NCBI GenBank assembly: GCA_025769875.1
Contig: JAGFNK010000057.1
Coordinates: 110,205-174,204 of the forward strand
Reading direction: 5' to 3'
DNA: 64,000 bases
Source of the DNA: Russula earlei
Taxonomy: Eukaryota > Basidiomycota > Agaricomycetes > Russulales > Russulaceae
Under the pieces are notes generated by a model. The model did no database searches. It was not told the DNA's origin and saw only the letters and a program-made list of their open reading frames with translations. Shown here one piece after another: positions 1 through 12,692 of the stretch (position 1 is its first letter; each line of letters starts with the position of its first letter). The translations under genes and the position numbers were made by a program.

Positions 1-318
1 TGGTACTCGTTCACCGTCATCGCTACGTATGTTTGAAAAGTCGATGGTGAAAACGAGATGCTGATTGAATTGACGATTACGCGAAATGGACGTCCGGAAA
101 TCCAGGTCGGTTGCGTTGGCCGCGAAGAAGATGGGCACCAGCTTGCAGTGGGGATACAACATGGTCCTCTGGTGCTGTTGCGGGTCTGTTCTTTGAGATA
201 TTTGGACATCATCGGTAGTCAGTAACGTCTCCCTCACCACATTGGCCGGTGGGCTATTTGAAAGCGCGTTTGGCCCGAGAAGCAAACTTAATGCTGAGGT
301 ACCCAACTCAAAGCTCAT
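1..318 (-). CDS. partial hypothetical ORF running off the left edge
   Basis: Reading the minus strand, a frame beginning at an ATG at 316-318 (MSFELG...) stays open for all 106 codons to the window edge. It contains a plausible soluble stretch including CKLVPIFFAANATDLDF. I do not recognise the family. The frame is also open upstream of this ATG to about position 370, so the true start could lie upstream or across an intron. The C-terminus lies outside the window. It could be an exon of a larger gene or a chance ORF. Confidence 0.3.
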   Translation of the reverse strand, partial: MSFELGTSALSLLLGPNALSNSPPANVVRETLLTTDDVQISQRTDPQQHQRTMLYPHCKLVPIFFAANATDLDFRTSISRNRQFNQHLVFTIDFSNIRSDDGERVP

Positions 319-1625
319 TCTGGAGGGCTTCAACGCTGTCTCTCGGATCCGTTGCTTTTGGGTTCCTTATGGTAACCGTTCTGGAAATTATTCGACTTCT
401 TCTGATCTTCGCCCGGAACAGTGCTGAAAATGAAGGGAATCGTGAGAACCGGATAGTCCATACATCCTGACCATGTGCACGATTGTTAGCCGTAGAGGCC
501 CGACTCGCATGCTCCGCCGAGTGCATTATCGGTCGTATCGAAGGAATGGCTGGATACTTGAACAGGTAAGGATGTAATCGACAAATCATGGCACATTCCC
601 GTGACGGGAAATGTTACAAATACGCATATTTTGAGGTAGGTAGGTTCCGTGCCCCATGTTTTGACCGTAAGCCGATTGTGTTAGCTCTGTATGACCAAAG
701 ACACCTGTTAAAGACAGGGGTGAGGAAGCCTGCAGACAACCGTTCGTATCGATTGCCACATTCATCTCCCACCTGCAGGTGTGGATGCTCTCGTGGACGA
801 TTCACTCGTCAGCATAAGTGGGCCGATTTTCTGATTTTGCCATCCGAGGCCGACGCGCTGACGTTCCGAAAGCCTTGATGTGGGGTGCTTATGCCGTGGG
901 CATGTTGTGTTCGTTGTTCGGATTCCTATATTTGCGATGTGAGGTTTCCTGATCTCTGTGTCACTCTTCCTCATGTAGATGCCGTTAGACACCCGTCGTA
1001 TATAACGATCATGGTCATTAAACGGCACCTGTTGTGCTATTTTCAGCGCCCAGTTGCGTGAGTAACATGTGTTAGTGTGGCATCAGATGATACAACGTTG
1101 GAACAATGTTTTCGATGCAGAACTGACGTTGGCAGCTGCCATCGAAGCCGGTGTTTCTACGATGCAAGTCTGTTCTATTGTGGCACGATCGAATGCATTT
1201 CTGGCCTCGCCCGCTGATTGTCACCGTCAATTAAGATTTGTAGTAGGGCTCGGTGAAGATCCAGGTACATTTGCCGTTCGTGCTTCGGAACATCTTGGGG
1301 TGCGCCCTATGTGTGCTCTCGCATAGCCGTCTCATTAGCCATCACGAGAGCAGATGATCGCCGAGAGATACCCTCGTGTGAATCAAGGCGTACCCAGAGT
1401 TTGAGGGTCTGTACCTCTATGTGGAGCACGATGCAAGGCAGGAGGGTGGCGTCGTAAAAATCGTGTCTGGAAGCTGGGTTGATGAAGAATAGTGTCGGGA
1501 ACACTGATTTATTGTGGCGGACTTGATGAGGGGAGTGTTTGTTGGATTCGAAAACGGCCGATGCTGACGTCATTATTCATTATCGTCGACCGACCTGCGT
1601 TCGCCTTTGGTTCCTCCTGCCAACG
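319..1625. other. 1.3 kb with no confident gene
   Basis: Only short, mutually overlapping frames without recognisable motifs are present on either strand. Codon use and composition resemble the surrounding gene-rich DNA rather than a transposon. It may hold the 5' part of the minus-strand partial gene at the left edge and the promoter of the membrane-protein gene that starts at 1626. Confidence 0.35.
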
Positions 1626-2552
1626 ATGAGGAAAACATCTTACGCTCTCACCTTCCTCCTCGTCTCAGTCAGCTTGACCCTCGTCAGTCTTTTCATATCC
1701 TATCCATCCCATCTAACCTTTCCTTCGCCAGAATATCCTCGCCATCACCCGCCCTGACTGGTGAACCCTCCTTTCTTTATCCTTCCCATCCAAGCCTCAC
1801 CAAAGGGCACCAAGGCTGGTAGACTCCGGTCGAGAGTTCTTCTACAGCCGTATCGTCGTCCGCTATGGCCTCACCAAACGTTGCGAGCGTCAGGTGCTGA
1901 AGATACCGGACGGGTCGGGCGACTGGCAATACGTCTACACGGACTTCAAATGCCGCGACTTCCCCAAGAGCGTGAGCGACCGCTGCGAGCAGGAGAATCG
2001 CCCCTTTTGCGTCGAGTGGATCACCGCCGGTTACTCGGCCCAGCTCGCCGTAGGCTTTGGCATCATGGCCCTCCTCGCGCTCCTCATCGGCGTCAGCACG
2101 CATTCGAGGCGGAGGAGGGTCTGGAAGGCCGTGGCAGGACTCGTGACGTTCAACGGTGCGTGGCAGACGTTCGCCCGAGGCTTTTGATCTGGATCATTTG
2201 CTAACTTCGGACGGCCCCCCAAACCCCCTCCCTCCCCGTTTCAACCCTCATTCCCATTCATTACAGCGCTCTTTTCCATGATCGCGTTCATTATTGTGAC
2301 AGATTTATTCCGCACCTCTCGCCTCGCCGATTTTGTCCATTCGAAACCTGGTACGAGACCCTCACGTACGCCTTCTTCTCTCAGTCTTATCCTCGCCCCT
2401 TCTTAGGCCCCGCGTGGTACATCAACCTGTTATCATGGATATCCAGCTTTCTTATCGTATTTGGCGTCATCTGGACTGGAAAGGCGGCCGATAAGGGTCA
2501 CAAGTGGGCTGCTGGCAACCGTGCTTATACTCGTATCAGGGACGACGAGTGA
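1626..2552 (+). CDS. four-helix (claudin/SUR7-like topology) membrane protein
   Basis: Five exons (1626-1682, 1732-1760, 1806-2155, 2267-2350, 2407-2552) join in frame to a 221-residue protein. Introns 1683-1731, 1761-1805, 2156-2266 and 2351-2406 all have GT-AG ends. The first carries a clear CTAAC branch site. TM1 is at the extreme N-terminus (MRKTSYALTFLLVSVSL), followed by an extracellular-type loop with four cysteines. TM2 is AVGFGIMALLALLIGV, followed by a basic HSRRRRVW turn. TM3 is MIAFIIVTD, TM4 is WISSFLIVFGVIW, and the tail is short. The architecture of four helices with a large first loop is that of claudin/SUR7/PalI-like fungal proteins. I recognise similar unnamed basidiomycete proteins, but the function is unknown. 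Gene structure is well supported; family naming is inference. Confidence 0.82.
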
Positions 2553-2666
2553 ACTCAAACACTATTCATCGCATTGTGATCTCTCCGCGATTCCCTTGGA
2601 CATTCCATAAATCTTGTACTCCTTCCTGTAGACCCTATCCCTATGTATATGTTATCACTCTAACTA

Positions 2667-4746
2667 CTACGAGTCCTCTGGCGGGTAGTCGAACTGTTCG
2701 TACAAGCGCAGTGTCTCATTCCAATCTCGCTTTCGGCGTCGCCGCACGGAAAAATAGTTGGTGTTGCTTGCCCACCCACCGACCACTCGGCCTTTGTCTT
2801 CCCCCCTATACATCACGAAATACCTCTCAGGGTCGTCCGGGAGCCCAAGTCCCTGCACTGCGAGGTTCACCACGCGGCCATGTAGATCTGCACGCGTGGT
2901 GCGCAACCTTGACAGAGTCGCAGGATCGACAAACAACAGTCGCCCGAGGGCAACGAACGCGCGAGCTGCGGACACTGCGTCCTCAAACCACCGGAGGGAC
3001 ATCCACATGAGCACCGGTACCGCCACCGACGTGATAGGGAAGATGGGCAAGGTGACGAATATCGCCGCGGTGTAGACCAACAGGCCGGAAACGAGTCCAT
3101 AGACGAGCTTGTACTGTGCAATCTCGTCCCAAGTGTCCCAGATGGGCCCGGTCTTCTTGAAGTTGTGCACGGCATAAAATGTCGTCGCGGCAACGGGAAG
3201 CCAGAGGGCAAGCCCACCGAGCGAGATGGTGAGCAGGAAGGAAGCCCAGCAAAGGCGCAGCACCATGCGGTACATTATCACCGGACGTGAGAGCGGACGA
3301 CGGATGCGGTCATCTCTGATTCGCAACTGATACAATTCGGACTGGTACGCCTGCAACGGTCGTTTGATTTTATTTTTATAATGGGTGGGCGATGGTGAGA
3401 TATTGCTTACTTGGAGGTCCTCCCTCAGTTGATCATTCTCGTTTTTCGGCCGATCCCCCGCTTCCTGGCCAGCCAGGTCCGTGCTGAGAAGGCGGCCCAC
3501 CTTGAACGCCTCCAGGAACGTCCTCGTAACGCGAACGTAATCACCGAGGCTCATGGCGGTGCCGAGGGGGGCGTATATGGGCGTCGCCATTTTTGCCGCC
3601 CGTATGAGATCCCAAGAAGGGGCATCGAACGTGCCATTGGCTATCTGCCGATGCATATGAGCTGTAACGTTTAGAATATTGTCAAAATTCACTGGCTCCA
3701 ACAGCTCCGTGTTATCCTGGAGTGTATTAGATAGAAATTGGAAAAGGGCGACGACAACCGACGTACCTTCGGGCGGAAGTTGAGTGGAGGGTGAAACGTG
3801 ACCAATACATCCGAACGAAAGTGTTGCCGATGCCTCGGGTGCCACCATAAGATGGGTGAGACGGTCCTCGCTCGAATACACTTACATGTACGTGATCGAG
3901 CATGTGAGAATGGAAATTTCAAAGTCGGCGTTGTTGCGGTTGCGAGATAGCATGGCGGATACAAGGCGCGCGACTGTCTAGTGGTAAGCCGGGTGAACGC
4001 CGATCAATGGAAAGTACGTACCTCCTGACTTCAGAGGGGCGATGGTGGGGTGATATCTACTCGCCCCTTCAGGGAAAAGGCACACCGCATCGCCCATCTC
4101 CAAAGTCTGAATCCGTTCATAGAAAGACCTCACGATAGGTTTATGGGAACTCGTACTTGTCTGAGTTTTGCCATGGCGGCGTCGTTATTGGCGACTCCTT
4201 CGGCGAAGTCTTTGCGTCTTTGGATCGGTACAGTCCCAGCAGCTTCGATAAGCCAGCTTGTCAACGTCTTCTTTCCAAATTGGGATGATTTGGCTGTGAG
4301 ATGCAGCATATTACGCCTCTAAATAGACGTAGTTTGAGTGAAAGGGACGTCAATTGAAGTTGGAGTGGGGCACCTTTGAAGGGATTGAGGTCACGAGGAC
4401 TCTGAGGAAGGGTAGTAAAGCTTAGAGCAGGGTACGGGGGATAGAGCTTTAAGGGGCCATACAAGGCATCAGTTAACGAGTTGGTATGATTGGCGCAGAC
4501 GATGCTGGATTATGTTTGTATGAGCCAACGTATGAGACAGGTCGTGTTGCGGGGCTCACCAAGGTCGCCCCGTCTGTGGGATGTTCTCCACACCTTCCAC
4601 GACAATGGTGCCGTAAAATATCTTGAGTACAATCCTGAATAGTATCCTGTCGGGACTGGTGTGATTATCTGGTGCTCATGGTGGCCAGCCAGCTCGAGTC
4701 ACCTTATGAGAACGTATGACCAAGGGACAGGGGGCTCTATAGGCAT
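2667..4746 (-). CDS. SCT1: glycerol-3-phosphate acyltransferase (SCT1/GPT2 type)
   Basis: It catalyses the first acylation of glycerol-3-phosphate (or dihydroxyacetone phosphate) in phospholipid and triacylglycerol synthesis at the ER. Ten exons join in frame to 530 residues: 4746-4703, 4655-4560, 4504-4463, 4401-4374, 4318-4158, 4097-4022, 3974-3886, 3833-3767, 3716-3411, 3350-2667. The catalytic HX4D box is seen as CANHTNSLTDAL. Acyltransferase motifs follow: AGTVPIQRR, LFPEGASRYHPTIAPLKSG and SILTCSITYMHRQHFRSD. The C-terminal half has the long linker and hydrophobic segments (FLLTISLGGLALWLPV, LVYTAAIFVTLPIF) typical of fungal GPATs. One exon is only 28 nt. The intron 3410-3351 is a multiple of three and stop-free, so a naive ORF reads straight through it. 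The start (MPIEPPVPW) needs a 47-nt first intron. It is head-to-head with RRP12. Confidence 0.95.
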
Positions 4747-4934
4747 AGATGTGATGCGTCGTAGGGCAAGTAGTGATGATGGTGGGAATGATGCGACTCG
4801 GACACGGATACAAATGGGTCATGCTGGCAGAACCTGGCTGGTGATGAACGTTCGTCTTTGATGACGCCGGAGGGCACGCGTGAGTGAGGCGAGGGGAGAT
4901 CAATTGAAATCATCCATCTTCGACCAGTCCCGCG
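4747..4934. promoter_or_regulatory. 188-bp bidirectional promoter SCT1 / RRP12
   Basis: Only 188 bp separate the start codons of the divergent acyltransferase and RRP12 genes, so both 5' leaders and core promoters must fit here. No clear TATA box is seen. The alternative ORFs crossing it on the minus strand are low-complexity (Pro/His/Ser-rich) and lack motifs. Confidence 0.6.
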
Positions 4935-7900
4935 ATGACACAGCCTGGTGCTGATTTGGATCTCGCCTTGTCGAAAATTCGACGGCACACTACTTCTTCT
5001 CTTGAACATCAGAAATTTCCTGCAACTTTGCTGCTCGCGATCGAGGCTACTCTCGATGAACGGAAAATTGAGAGGTCTCCAACTGCTTACTTCGCAGCGT
5101 TGCTCACCGCCCTGGGTGGTACCTTACAACCGGATGTCCCCTCTGGATTGGTCCCTTCCGAGGGCGATATGCTCCCCACAGAGCTCTATCTTCTTTCTTT
5201 CGTCGCTCCATTCGTTCCCCCACCCGTCATCCGCGGAAACCTCGATTCTATCTTGTCTCTCACATCACCTCTCTTCCCTTTGTTAACGAACCATGCCCCT
5301 CCTCTGAGGTCACAGATCGGACTGTATGGCTCGGTTTTCAGAGCGCTTGACAGATCCAAGCTAGAGGTCCAGGGTGTCCGGCAATGTTTTGCTTCTGTCC
5401 TCCAGCTCTGTCTGGATGCTCGACCGAAAGTACGCAAGCAAGCAGCGGAGGTTGTTAAAGACACTCTGTCTTCACCGCCGACCCCGTTGATGCGGCACCC
5501 CTACAGTGACAGAGTTGCGGAGTGGGTCAAGTCTACATTGACCGACGTTTCCGCAAATGTGCTCTCGAGATCTAAACACACTGCGTCCAACATAGACAAG
5601 GTCGAGCTCGCCCTCCATCTCCTTTCATTGTTGCGTCAAGTGATCTTAAAGCTTCCATTCTCTGTGAGTCGCAAGTTCTGTCGCTTTCGCATTGTAACCT
5701 TGCTTTTCAGTCTCTCTCCGAGATTGTCACCTTGCTTCTGTCCCTACCTCGCCTAGGAAACCCATTTCTTTCACAGAGCGCGTACTCGATCTTATCCGAC
5801 GTTCTTTCCGCTCCCACAAGAGACGACGACTTCAACGTTGTTTCTGAGATACCCCAGATCTTGAATGCCGTCCTTTCTTCTCTTCCACCAAGAGTTGACA
5901 AGGACTTAGCACCTGCTTGGCTAGGACTACTCGGGAACTCTCTGCTTGTTTACAAAAACGCCGATCCGAATGCATCTGCTGGCCAAGTGGGTAAAGTGTG
6001 GAAGGCTGTGTGGGCGTTTTTAGATTCGCCCGACGCGACCATTAGGGCAGCCTCTTGTCAAACACTCGTAGTCCTAGCGCAATGCTTCACTCATGAAACA
6101 ATCAAGCTTGCCACGCAAGAACGTGGTCAATCCGAGCCTAGGACTGCCCTTGGGAAGATCGTTTTGCAGGCCGAGAAGGCATTCGAGTCGCTTGCGTTTG
6201 CACGTTCCATGTCACCATTACTTCTTGCAATCTCAGCGCTCATTTCCAATCTTCGTTACCGCGAGATGCCAGGAGGACCGACCGCAGCAGAACTCTTGCT
6301 ACTCCCGTTAGTACAGAGGATTGGAAATATGAGAACAGAGAAAACCTTCGAACACAAGGAAGCAGCTGATAGGGTTCTCAGCCTCGCCATGGGGACGATG
6401 GGACCTGCGGTCTTGCTGAATGCACTACCCCTTAACTTGGAACCTGGTGATCGGTTGGTTCACTGTCACTTTGGCATAACTTTCGATTACTTACCCACCG
6501 GCTGTGATAATAGGCAAGCTGGTCGTGAGCCGCGTGCGTTCCTCTTGCCGCTGCTAGCGCAGCCACATCCATCCCCACTCCGACATTTCGTGTCCTATTT
6601 TGTCCCTCTCTCCGAGCGCATGTTCAATCTTAAGCAAAAGGCGGAGTCTGAGAGCCGTCCGTCCGAGGCGAAGATGTGGGCCGTGTTGATTTCCCAGGTC
6701 TGGGCGGGGCTTCCTGGCTACTGCTGGGCGAAGGCGGATACCGAAGAGGTAAAATTTTGCCCTCTCGCACTGTCATCACTCATCTTCTGTCTGATGTTCC
6801 GCAGGCTTTTAGTACTGTGTTCGCGCAGATGCTTTCACAAGTACTGTATACGCAAGTCGAATTGCGTTCCTTCGTCCTGAGAGCGTTGAATGTTCTCGTG
6901 GACTCCAATTTGGCGATCGCATCACAAGACCCGTCTCTTTTGGAGAAACTTCCTTCAGGAGTCCGCACGGACAGCATCTCTCAAGAACAGGCGGCCAAGA
7001 ACGTCGATTTCCTGCGCAGCCAAGCGGAGAGTTGGCTTGCAGTCCTATTTAATGTTTTTGGAAGCGTCAACAGGGAGGCTCGAGGAGCGGTTGGGGATGT
7101 TATCACTGCCTGGTTGGGGATTGCAGGGGACGCTGTATGTCTCGCTCTGAATATGCCATCCTTTTTAACCCACCACGCTGGCAGGCCATAGCTCAAGGGT
7201 ATTGCAATGTATTCGACTTCTTCAAGCAAAACCTCACAAAACCGCAGAGTCGTGGTTCAACCAATACCGGCAGCCCTATCTCGATGACGCAAGATATCTT
7301 TGTTATCCTTCTACCCCATCTCTCGACCCAGAATGCATCAGAGCTATTTGATGCCACACTTTCCAATGCGGTTCTCGTCAACCCGGACAACGGTGTGCAA
7401 AAGCGCGGCTACAACATCCTCGCAAGACTAGTCGAGAGCGGTAAACTGTCACTGGATGCCGAAACATTGATTAAACGATTAGATGAATTCTCCGACACGC
7501 ACACTCCCGCTGCGAAAAAGGTGAATCCCTACGATCCCTGCAGTTTGGAACGTAACTCACGTTGTAATAGGATCGGCTACAGCTATATGCGAATGTGCTC
7601 CCTTTGATTCCTCCCTCCGCTTTACACGTCATCCCATGTTTGATTCCCGAGGCCATCCTTGGCACCAAAGAGCCTTCAGAAAAGGCCCGTTGTGCGGCAT
7701 TTGACCTCCTAATCGCGATGGGAAAGAAAATGGCAGAAGGGGGTGTCGTAAAGCGCGACCTGGTTAATGATATGGAGGAGGATGGCATAGGTATCTGCAT
7801 TTCCTTATTCGTCGAATATGCGGATATTGAACATTGGATCAGCCAAGGCAAGCATAGAAGAATACATTACTATGATTGCGGCTGGCTTAGCTGGTGCCAC

Positions 7901-9209
7901 ACCCCACATGATCAGTGCAACCGTCACTGCCATATCACGATTGGTCTTCGAGTTCAAAGGTAACATAATCAGCGTAGAAATAACCAACTTCCGTTGACGA
8001 GTGCCCTTTCTGGCAGACGAAATCCCTGCGCACATGCTCACCGATATTTTGTCTACCCTTCTTATCTTCCTCTCGTCTGCAAATCGCGAAATTGTCAAGT
8101 CGACTCTCGGCTTTATAAAATTAGCAGTCCATACGCTCCCGGAGAACTTGATGCGACCGCAGCTGCCTCAGCTCGTGCCCGCTCTTCTTCGTTGGGCTCA
8201 TGACCACAAAAATCATTTCAAGATAAAGGTTCGGCACATCTTCGAACGTATGATCCGACGTTTTGGGTTCCAGGACGTCCATTCATGTACCAATGGGGAG
8301 GAGGCGGCAAGGGTGCTCGTCAATATCAAAAAGCGCAAAGATCGTGCCAAAAGGAAAAAGGCCTTCGCTACTGGCGATGACATTGACAAGGTTAGTGTCA
8401 TGTCATTGTCCTCGAACCAGCATAGGTATCCACCTGTTCCTCATAGGGTCCAGCAAAGATGCCCACTACAGGGGATGCCTTCGAGGATGTGTTGTACGGC
8501 AGTGAAAGCGACTTAAGTGACAGCGACGAGGTCGAGGAGGAAGTTTCCGTGACGACGGAGAAGCGGAAGGATGGGGACTTTACTGCCCGCCTACGACTCG
8601 ACGACGACGAACCTATGGATCTGCTCTCAGGAGCAGCATCCCGCGTCACGAGTGAGAAATGCACCCTGCCTTCCACCGATAACGGATAACGATTTTCTGT
8701 AGGCACAAAAGGTAGCCGTCGGTCGAAGCACGGAGAAGACGCTACCCACTTCAAGGCAGATGAAGAGACTGGCAAGATGATCATCGAGGAGTCTGACTCC
8801 GACGTAGCCAGCATAGCCGAGCCAGACGTCGCTGGCACCGCTTACCGAGAGGCACTCACATCCGTGGATGGCTTTACACGTGGACCAAGTGGGTATATCA
8901 AATTCAACAAAGATACGAAAAGGCAGCGGCGCAAGAACGAGGACGAGGACGAGGATATCGAGATGGTCGAGGCGGAGCGAGCGAGATCGACGGGTAAGAA
9001 GAGAAGTGAGACTAAGCTTGGCCACGAATTCAGGGCGAAGGTATGGGTCAGAATACACCATTTCTTTGAAGTCATGCCAATCACGCACACAGAAGGCTGG
9101 CGGGGATCTCAAGAAGGGTAGGCTTGATCCGTATGCATACGTTCCCTTGAAACAGGCAGCAAAGAAAGGCGCTCGGCACAACCGTCTTGGCGTGGCAGGA
9201 AAACGGTGA
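4935..9209 (+). CDS. RRP12: ribosomal RNA processing protein RRP12 (NUC173 domain, HEAT-like)
   Basis: RRP12 is a HEAT-repeat karyopherin-like factor needed for maturation and nuclear export of pre-40S and pre-60S particles. Eleven exons join in frame to about 1,243 residues, close to the yeast length of about 1,230. Exons: 4935-5663, 5711-6453, 6514-6748, 6805-7134, 7185-7520, 7571-7790, 7843-7959, 8017-8390, 8459-8651, 8703-9040, 9093-9209. Family landmarks are LEPGDRQAGREPRAFLLP, the NUC173 stretch SYFVPLSERMFNLKQKAES, the conserved FKIKVRHIFERMIRRFGF near the C-terminus, the acidic DAFEDVLYGSESDLSDSDE region and a basic KKGRLDPYAYVPL tail. The intron 6454-6513 is 60 nt and in frame, which merges two exons in a naive ORF. 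The rest of the protein is alpha-helical repeat sequence. Confidence 0.95.
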
Positions 9210-9455
9210 ACGCCTCCTAACCCCCCTTGCCTAGGTCCGCGTATAGGATGGTGAAGTGTACGGTAATTGGAGACGTGCCTCGATTGTTCATGTCACTTCC
9301 TCCCTCCACCAAATGAATTCTGTGTCTTCTTAGGAAGCATAACGAAAAAAAAAATTGTTACAATGTATCCGGATCTCTTTTATCCTAGAGTGAGCAAGAA
9401 ACGGATATATGAATTCGATATCCTTCCCATTTCCGCCTCAAAAAGCAAACCGTCG

Positions 9456-10496
9456 TTAGCCATATAAGGTCTGATCATGGGGAGTCCCGAACAGTCCTTG
9501 CTGCCAGCTGAACGGTTGCTTCCACTCTTGCACCTTCAATGAAAGGACCTTGGCCACAACAGCTGCCATGAACGACGCGTCAGACCTATTGTCACCTTCA
9601 AGCACAAATTGAAGAAGTGCGGCTGTCGGAATTGCCCAAGACTCCGGGAGGTTGGAGAGGATCCGCCGAGTGAGGCCACCGCCGGGGATAAACGGGATCG
9701 GCCCTTCGTCGTGTGTGCCACCGGGGTACTGGACAACAGGTGATGAATACTCCGGGATAGGAAGTTGGGAGATGGAAGATAACGGCGAATTCTCCCAGGG
9801 TGGAGAGCTTTGTGGATGTATGTAGTACGTGGGTGTGCTAGGGAAGTGCTATAAGCAGCGATGGACTCGTGGAAAAGGTCGTGATTTGAAGGCTACGAAC
9901 GTCATCTGCGCGTCCGTCCTGTCGGACATGTCGACGCCTGACAAAAAGAGGGACGCGGAGGGCCTTGATTCTCGGACAAACTGGAGAAGTTCATCGATGA
10001 ACTCTTGCTTTCTCGACTGGAAGACACATGAGTCCGATATTACAGGGGAAGGGAGGCGGCATCCGCATCCGCATGCCACACGGCCAAGAGACGTACCACC
10101 AACACGGGTGACCGTTGCTGTATGACCACAACGTCGCACCCTTCTTTTCCGAACACTGCGGGGGATTCTTCAATGGCGAGACCTTTGAAGGAATGAAGGA
10201 AGTGTCCGAATGCTCACGCTCAAGAGGCGTACTGACTCCCTCTTCTCCGTCTTCCCGTCCGCCAATGACGGGGACCAGGTCACGCGGATCAAACACGCCA
10301 ATTATCCGTAGAGAGAGCGAAGCGATCAGCAAGTCAATGGCGAGCTGCGCAATATTTGCGGTGGATACGACGGGCTGCCTTGCGATCAGCGTGAGTGGCC
10401 GAGGCCGTCATCCGTAAACGACAGTGACATGACACTGACGACAATCAAGGTCTTTCCGTGTAGATCAAAGGGGACGATCGGATGATAAAATGACAT
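9456..10496 (-). CDS. PAC2: proteasome assembly chaperone 2
   Basis: PAC2 (PSMG2; yeast Add66) pairs with PAC1 to template the 20S alpha-ring. The start codon at 10494-10496 gives MSFYHPIVPFDLHGKTLIV. A first intron then joins this to PVVSTANIAQLAIDLLIASL, the conserved N-terminal Rossmann-like strand of the family. Further landmarks are VGVFDPRDLVPVIGG-like sequence, RKQEFIDELLQFVRESR, ASLFLSGVDMSDRTDAQM, and the C-terminal block YPGGTHDEGPIPFIPGGGL followed by LSNLPESWAIPTAALLQF. The protein ends TPHDQTLYG and stops at 9456-9458. Several introns interrupt the middle; I did not fix every boundary. It converges on RRP12 with a 246-bp gap. Confidence 0.88.
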
Positions 10497-10645
10497 TGCC
10501 TTGGGTTGATAATGTAATAATCCAAGGACCAGGAGACGAGCGCCCGTGTCCGTGACGCGTGTATGTTACGACACGTACGTACGAGTCGCCAACCGTGGCT
10601 ATTTTAACATAATATCGTACGTGCAATCACCATTCTCCCATATCC

Positions 10646-11989
10646 TCAGCAAGACGTTCGGGGAGAGAAAGAGAACTTGAGCTTCCCGGAGGCATCATAT
10701 ATCCCGTATCCAGGCTCCTGATCATCAGAATAGATGTGCGCAAACCAGCCAACCCCACCACCGACGACATTCTTCAAGTCGACGCAGTGTTGATCCAGAA
10801 GATCGTAGTACGCCTACGGCAAAATATCAAAATTTCCCACAAATATCGCACTGATGGTAGGAAGGACTCACACGTTCACTGGAGATGCTTGCGACAGCAT
10901 AGGGATTATTGGGTTGAACGCTGTCCGAAGTCACCGATGGCCAGCCATTCTGTGGACTGTTTTGGAAACATGCGACATGCATCTCGCGATAAAACGTACC
11001 TCATCGAAGTACATCTTCTTTCCTCTACCGTGTTCAATAAACCAGTTCAGATCATTGAGGACCAGGGGCCAAGCCCTATCGCCTGTGTATGGTGCACTTA
11101 GTGCGGCTCACTGAGAATGCCGCGAGAGACCTGCCGGTTGACCCCGACTTGGTGAAGAATGGTAGCATGTGGATATTGATGAAGTCAATCGCGTCGAGAA
11201 CGTCCTGCGCTCCCCCTCTCTCCTGATAACCGTACGCAAGCTCGCTCACGGTGACCGGAATGCTTAGATTCGATAAATTTTTCTTCGCTGCCCACACCTG
11301 CGCAGCAAGTTCATCGGGTGGCAGGACCAAGTCAAACAAGGGCTCAGAACCAAATTGGATCCCGCGTGTGACGAACTTGGCCCTGGGGTTCGAATGAAGA
11401 GTTCTAAACAGACTGTCGCGTCGACTGATCCACTCGTCGTTTCCATCGAAACCAAACTGGTCTCCCAATTAGGTGGACATTTGGGTACATCTAACGGTTA
11501 GCTCACCCAGACAAGAGCGTGCACACCAAGGGAATTATCCCAGGCTGCAGTGATAATATCATCGTAGAATCCGTGCCTGTCGCATGCGCCGTATAGGCGG
11601 ACATATCTCGAATGAAACGTATTGCGAATGTCTGCAAACTCCTCTTGTAGCTGAAAGAGGCTCTGGCCTGCACAGTGAATAAGTCAATAGGAGCGGATGA
11701 TTCGAAACGACACACAAGCGGTGATCTCATAGCTAAAACCGACGAAAGCATACTCCGTGGAAGGATCACACCACCATCCTTCGATACTATTTGGAACATG
11801 GGACGGCTTCTTGAAACCAATAGCAGGGAAACAACTGGAACTGGGGTTGTTTGTTGTTGGTAAATAGGTAGACGCAGGCACAGCCGGCGTGACAGCTACA
11901 AAACCATTGATTGTAGCATCATCGCGCTGGGAAGAGGAAGCCGACACCAACACGACTGGTAGGAGGAAAAGTAGGAGCGAGGAAAACAT
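10646..11989 (-). CDS. secreted GH17-type beta-1,3-glucanase
   Basis: A predicted secreted wall enzyme of glycoside hydrolase family 17 (BGL2-like), which cleaves or transfers beta-1,3-glucan. The start at 11987-11989 gives a clean signal peptide (MFSSLLLFLLPVVLVSAS). Next comes a Ser/Thr/Pro segment and the block GWWCDPSTEYAFVGFSYE, typical of basidiomycete members. Later exons show RLYGACDRHGFYDDII, WDNSLGVHALVW, the acid/base region QFGSEPLFD and the nucleophile region VTVSELAYGYQ. INIHMLPFF and the C-terminal block VDLKNVVGGGVGWFAHIYSD follow. The gene is cut by several introns, so no single frame covers it. The protein ends KLKFSFSPRTSC, with the stop at 10646-10648. Both catalytic Glu candidates are present. 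Confidence 0.88.
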
Positions 11990-12692
11990 GAACCTGCGTG
12001 GAGATACTGAATCGGCTCGAAAGTCCTGGGCTCTGAGATTTGTGAGGCAAAACGCTCTGCACATTTTATCGGGAGCCAGGCTTGGGGGAGTGACTGATTC
12101 GAAACAGGACCGAGGACGAGGCTGGGTTGTATGTGACCATATTACATTGGTCGGCAAGAGAAGGAAGCACGGGTGCGAGACAGCAAAAAGACTGTTGACA
12201 TATGGACTAGTGCTGCATGATTCGTGTAAGAGTGTCAACGAAGCACTAGAATTACGAAACAAGTCGGGGGAAGTTTCGACCACATCAAATAGGGTACGAG
12301 TTGCAACTATATGACATAGACGCAGTCGCAAAAGCTAAACGACGTTGAGCAGGAGGACCTCATCATAAATATATCAAGAACAGAACATACGTCGCCTGAC
12401 CGGCCCGTCACCTATGCCTCATAACGCTTAACGGACCAGACATCAGCTTGTCGGCTTGCTCTGGCAGCTTCACTGATGATAAACAATCCGGGCTCTCTCA
12501 CCTGTAGCATACGGGTCTCTCACCCACGGCAGTGATCATGGGCGCCTATACGACATCCTTGTAAAGATTTCAGGTTACTGCCAACTTAGTACAGGACTGA
12601 TGCCTTCTCCACAAGTACACTGATTGAAGTGGCCATGCTAGTATTACTTTTACCACGGTACGAGAATAGGGTGTCTCGTCAGTGATTCGTGG
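11990..12692. other. 700-bp gap: GH17 promoter and 3' region of the gelsolin-like gene
   Basis: This lies between two minus-strand genes. Minus-strand frames here are short and motif-free, and a plus-strand ORF (11889-12314) is the antisense of the GH17 signal-peptide exon and leader. I see no gene. It must contain the GH17 promoter. Confidence 0.5.

Noticed and set aside
2504..3010. 168-codon plus-strand ORF
   Set aside because: It starts in the last exon of the tetraspan gene and continues antisense to the acyltransferase C-terminal exon.
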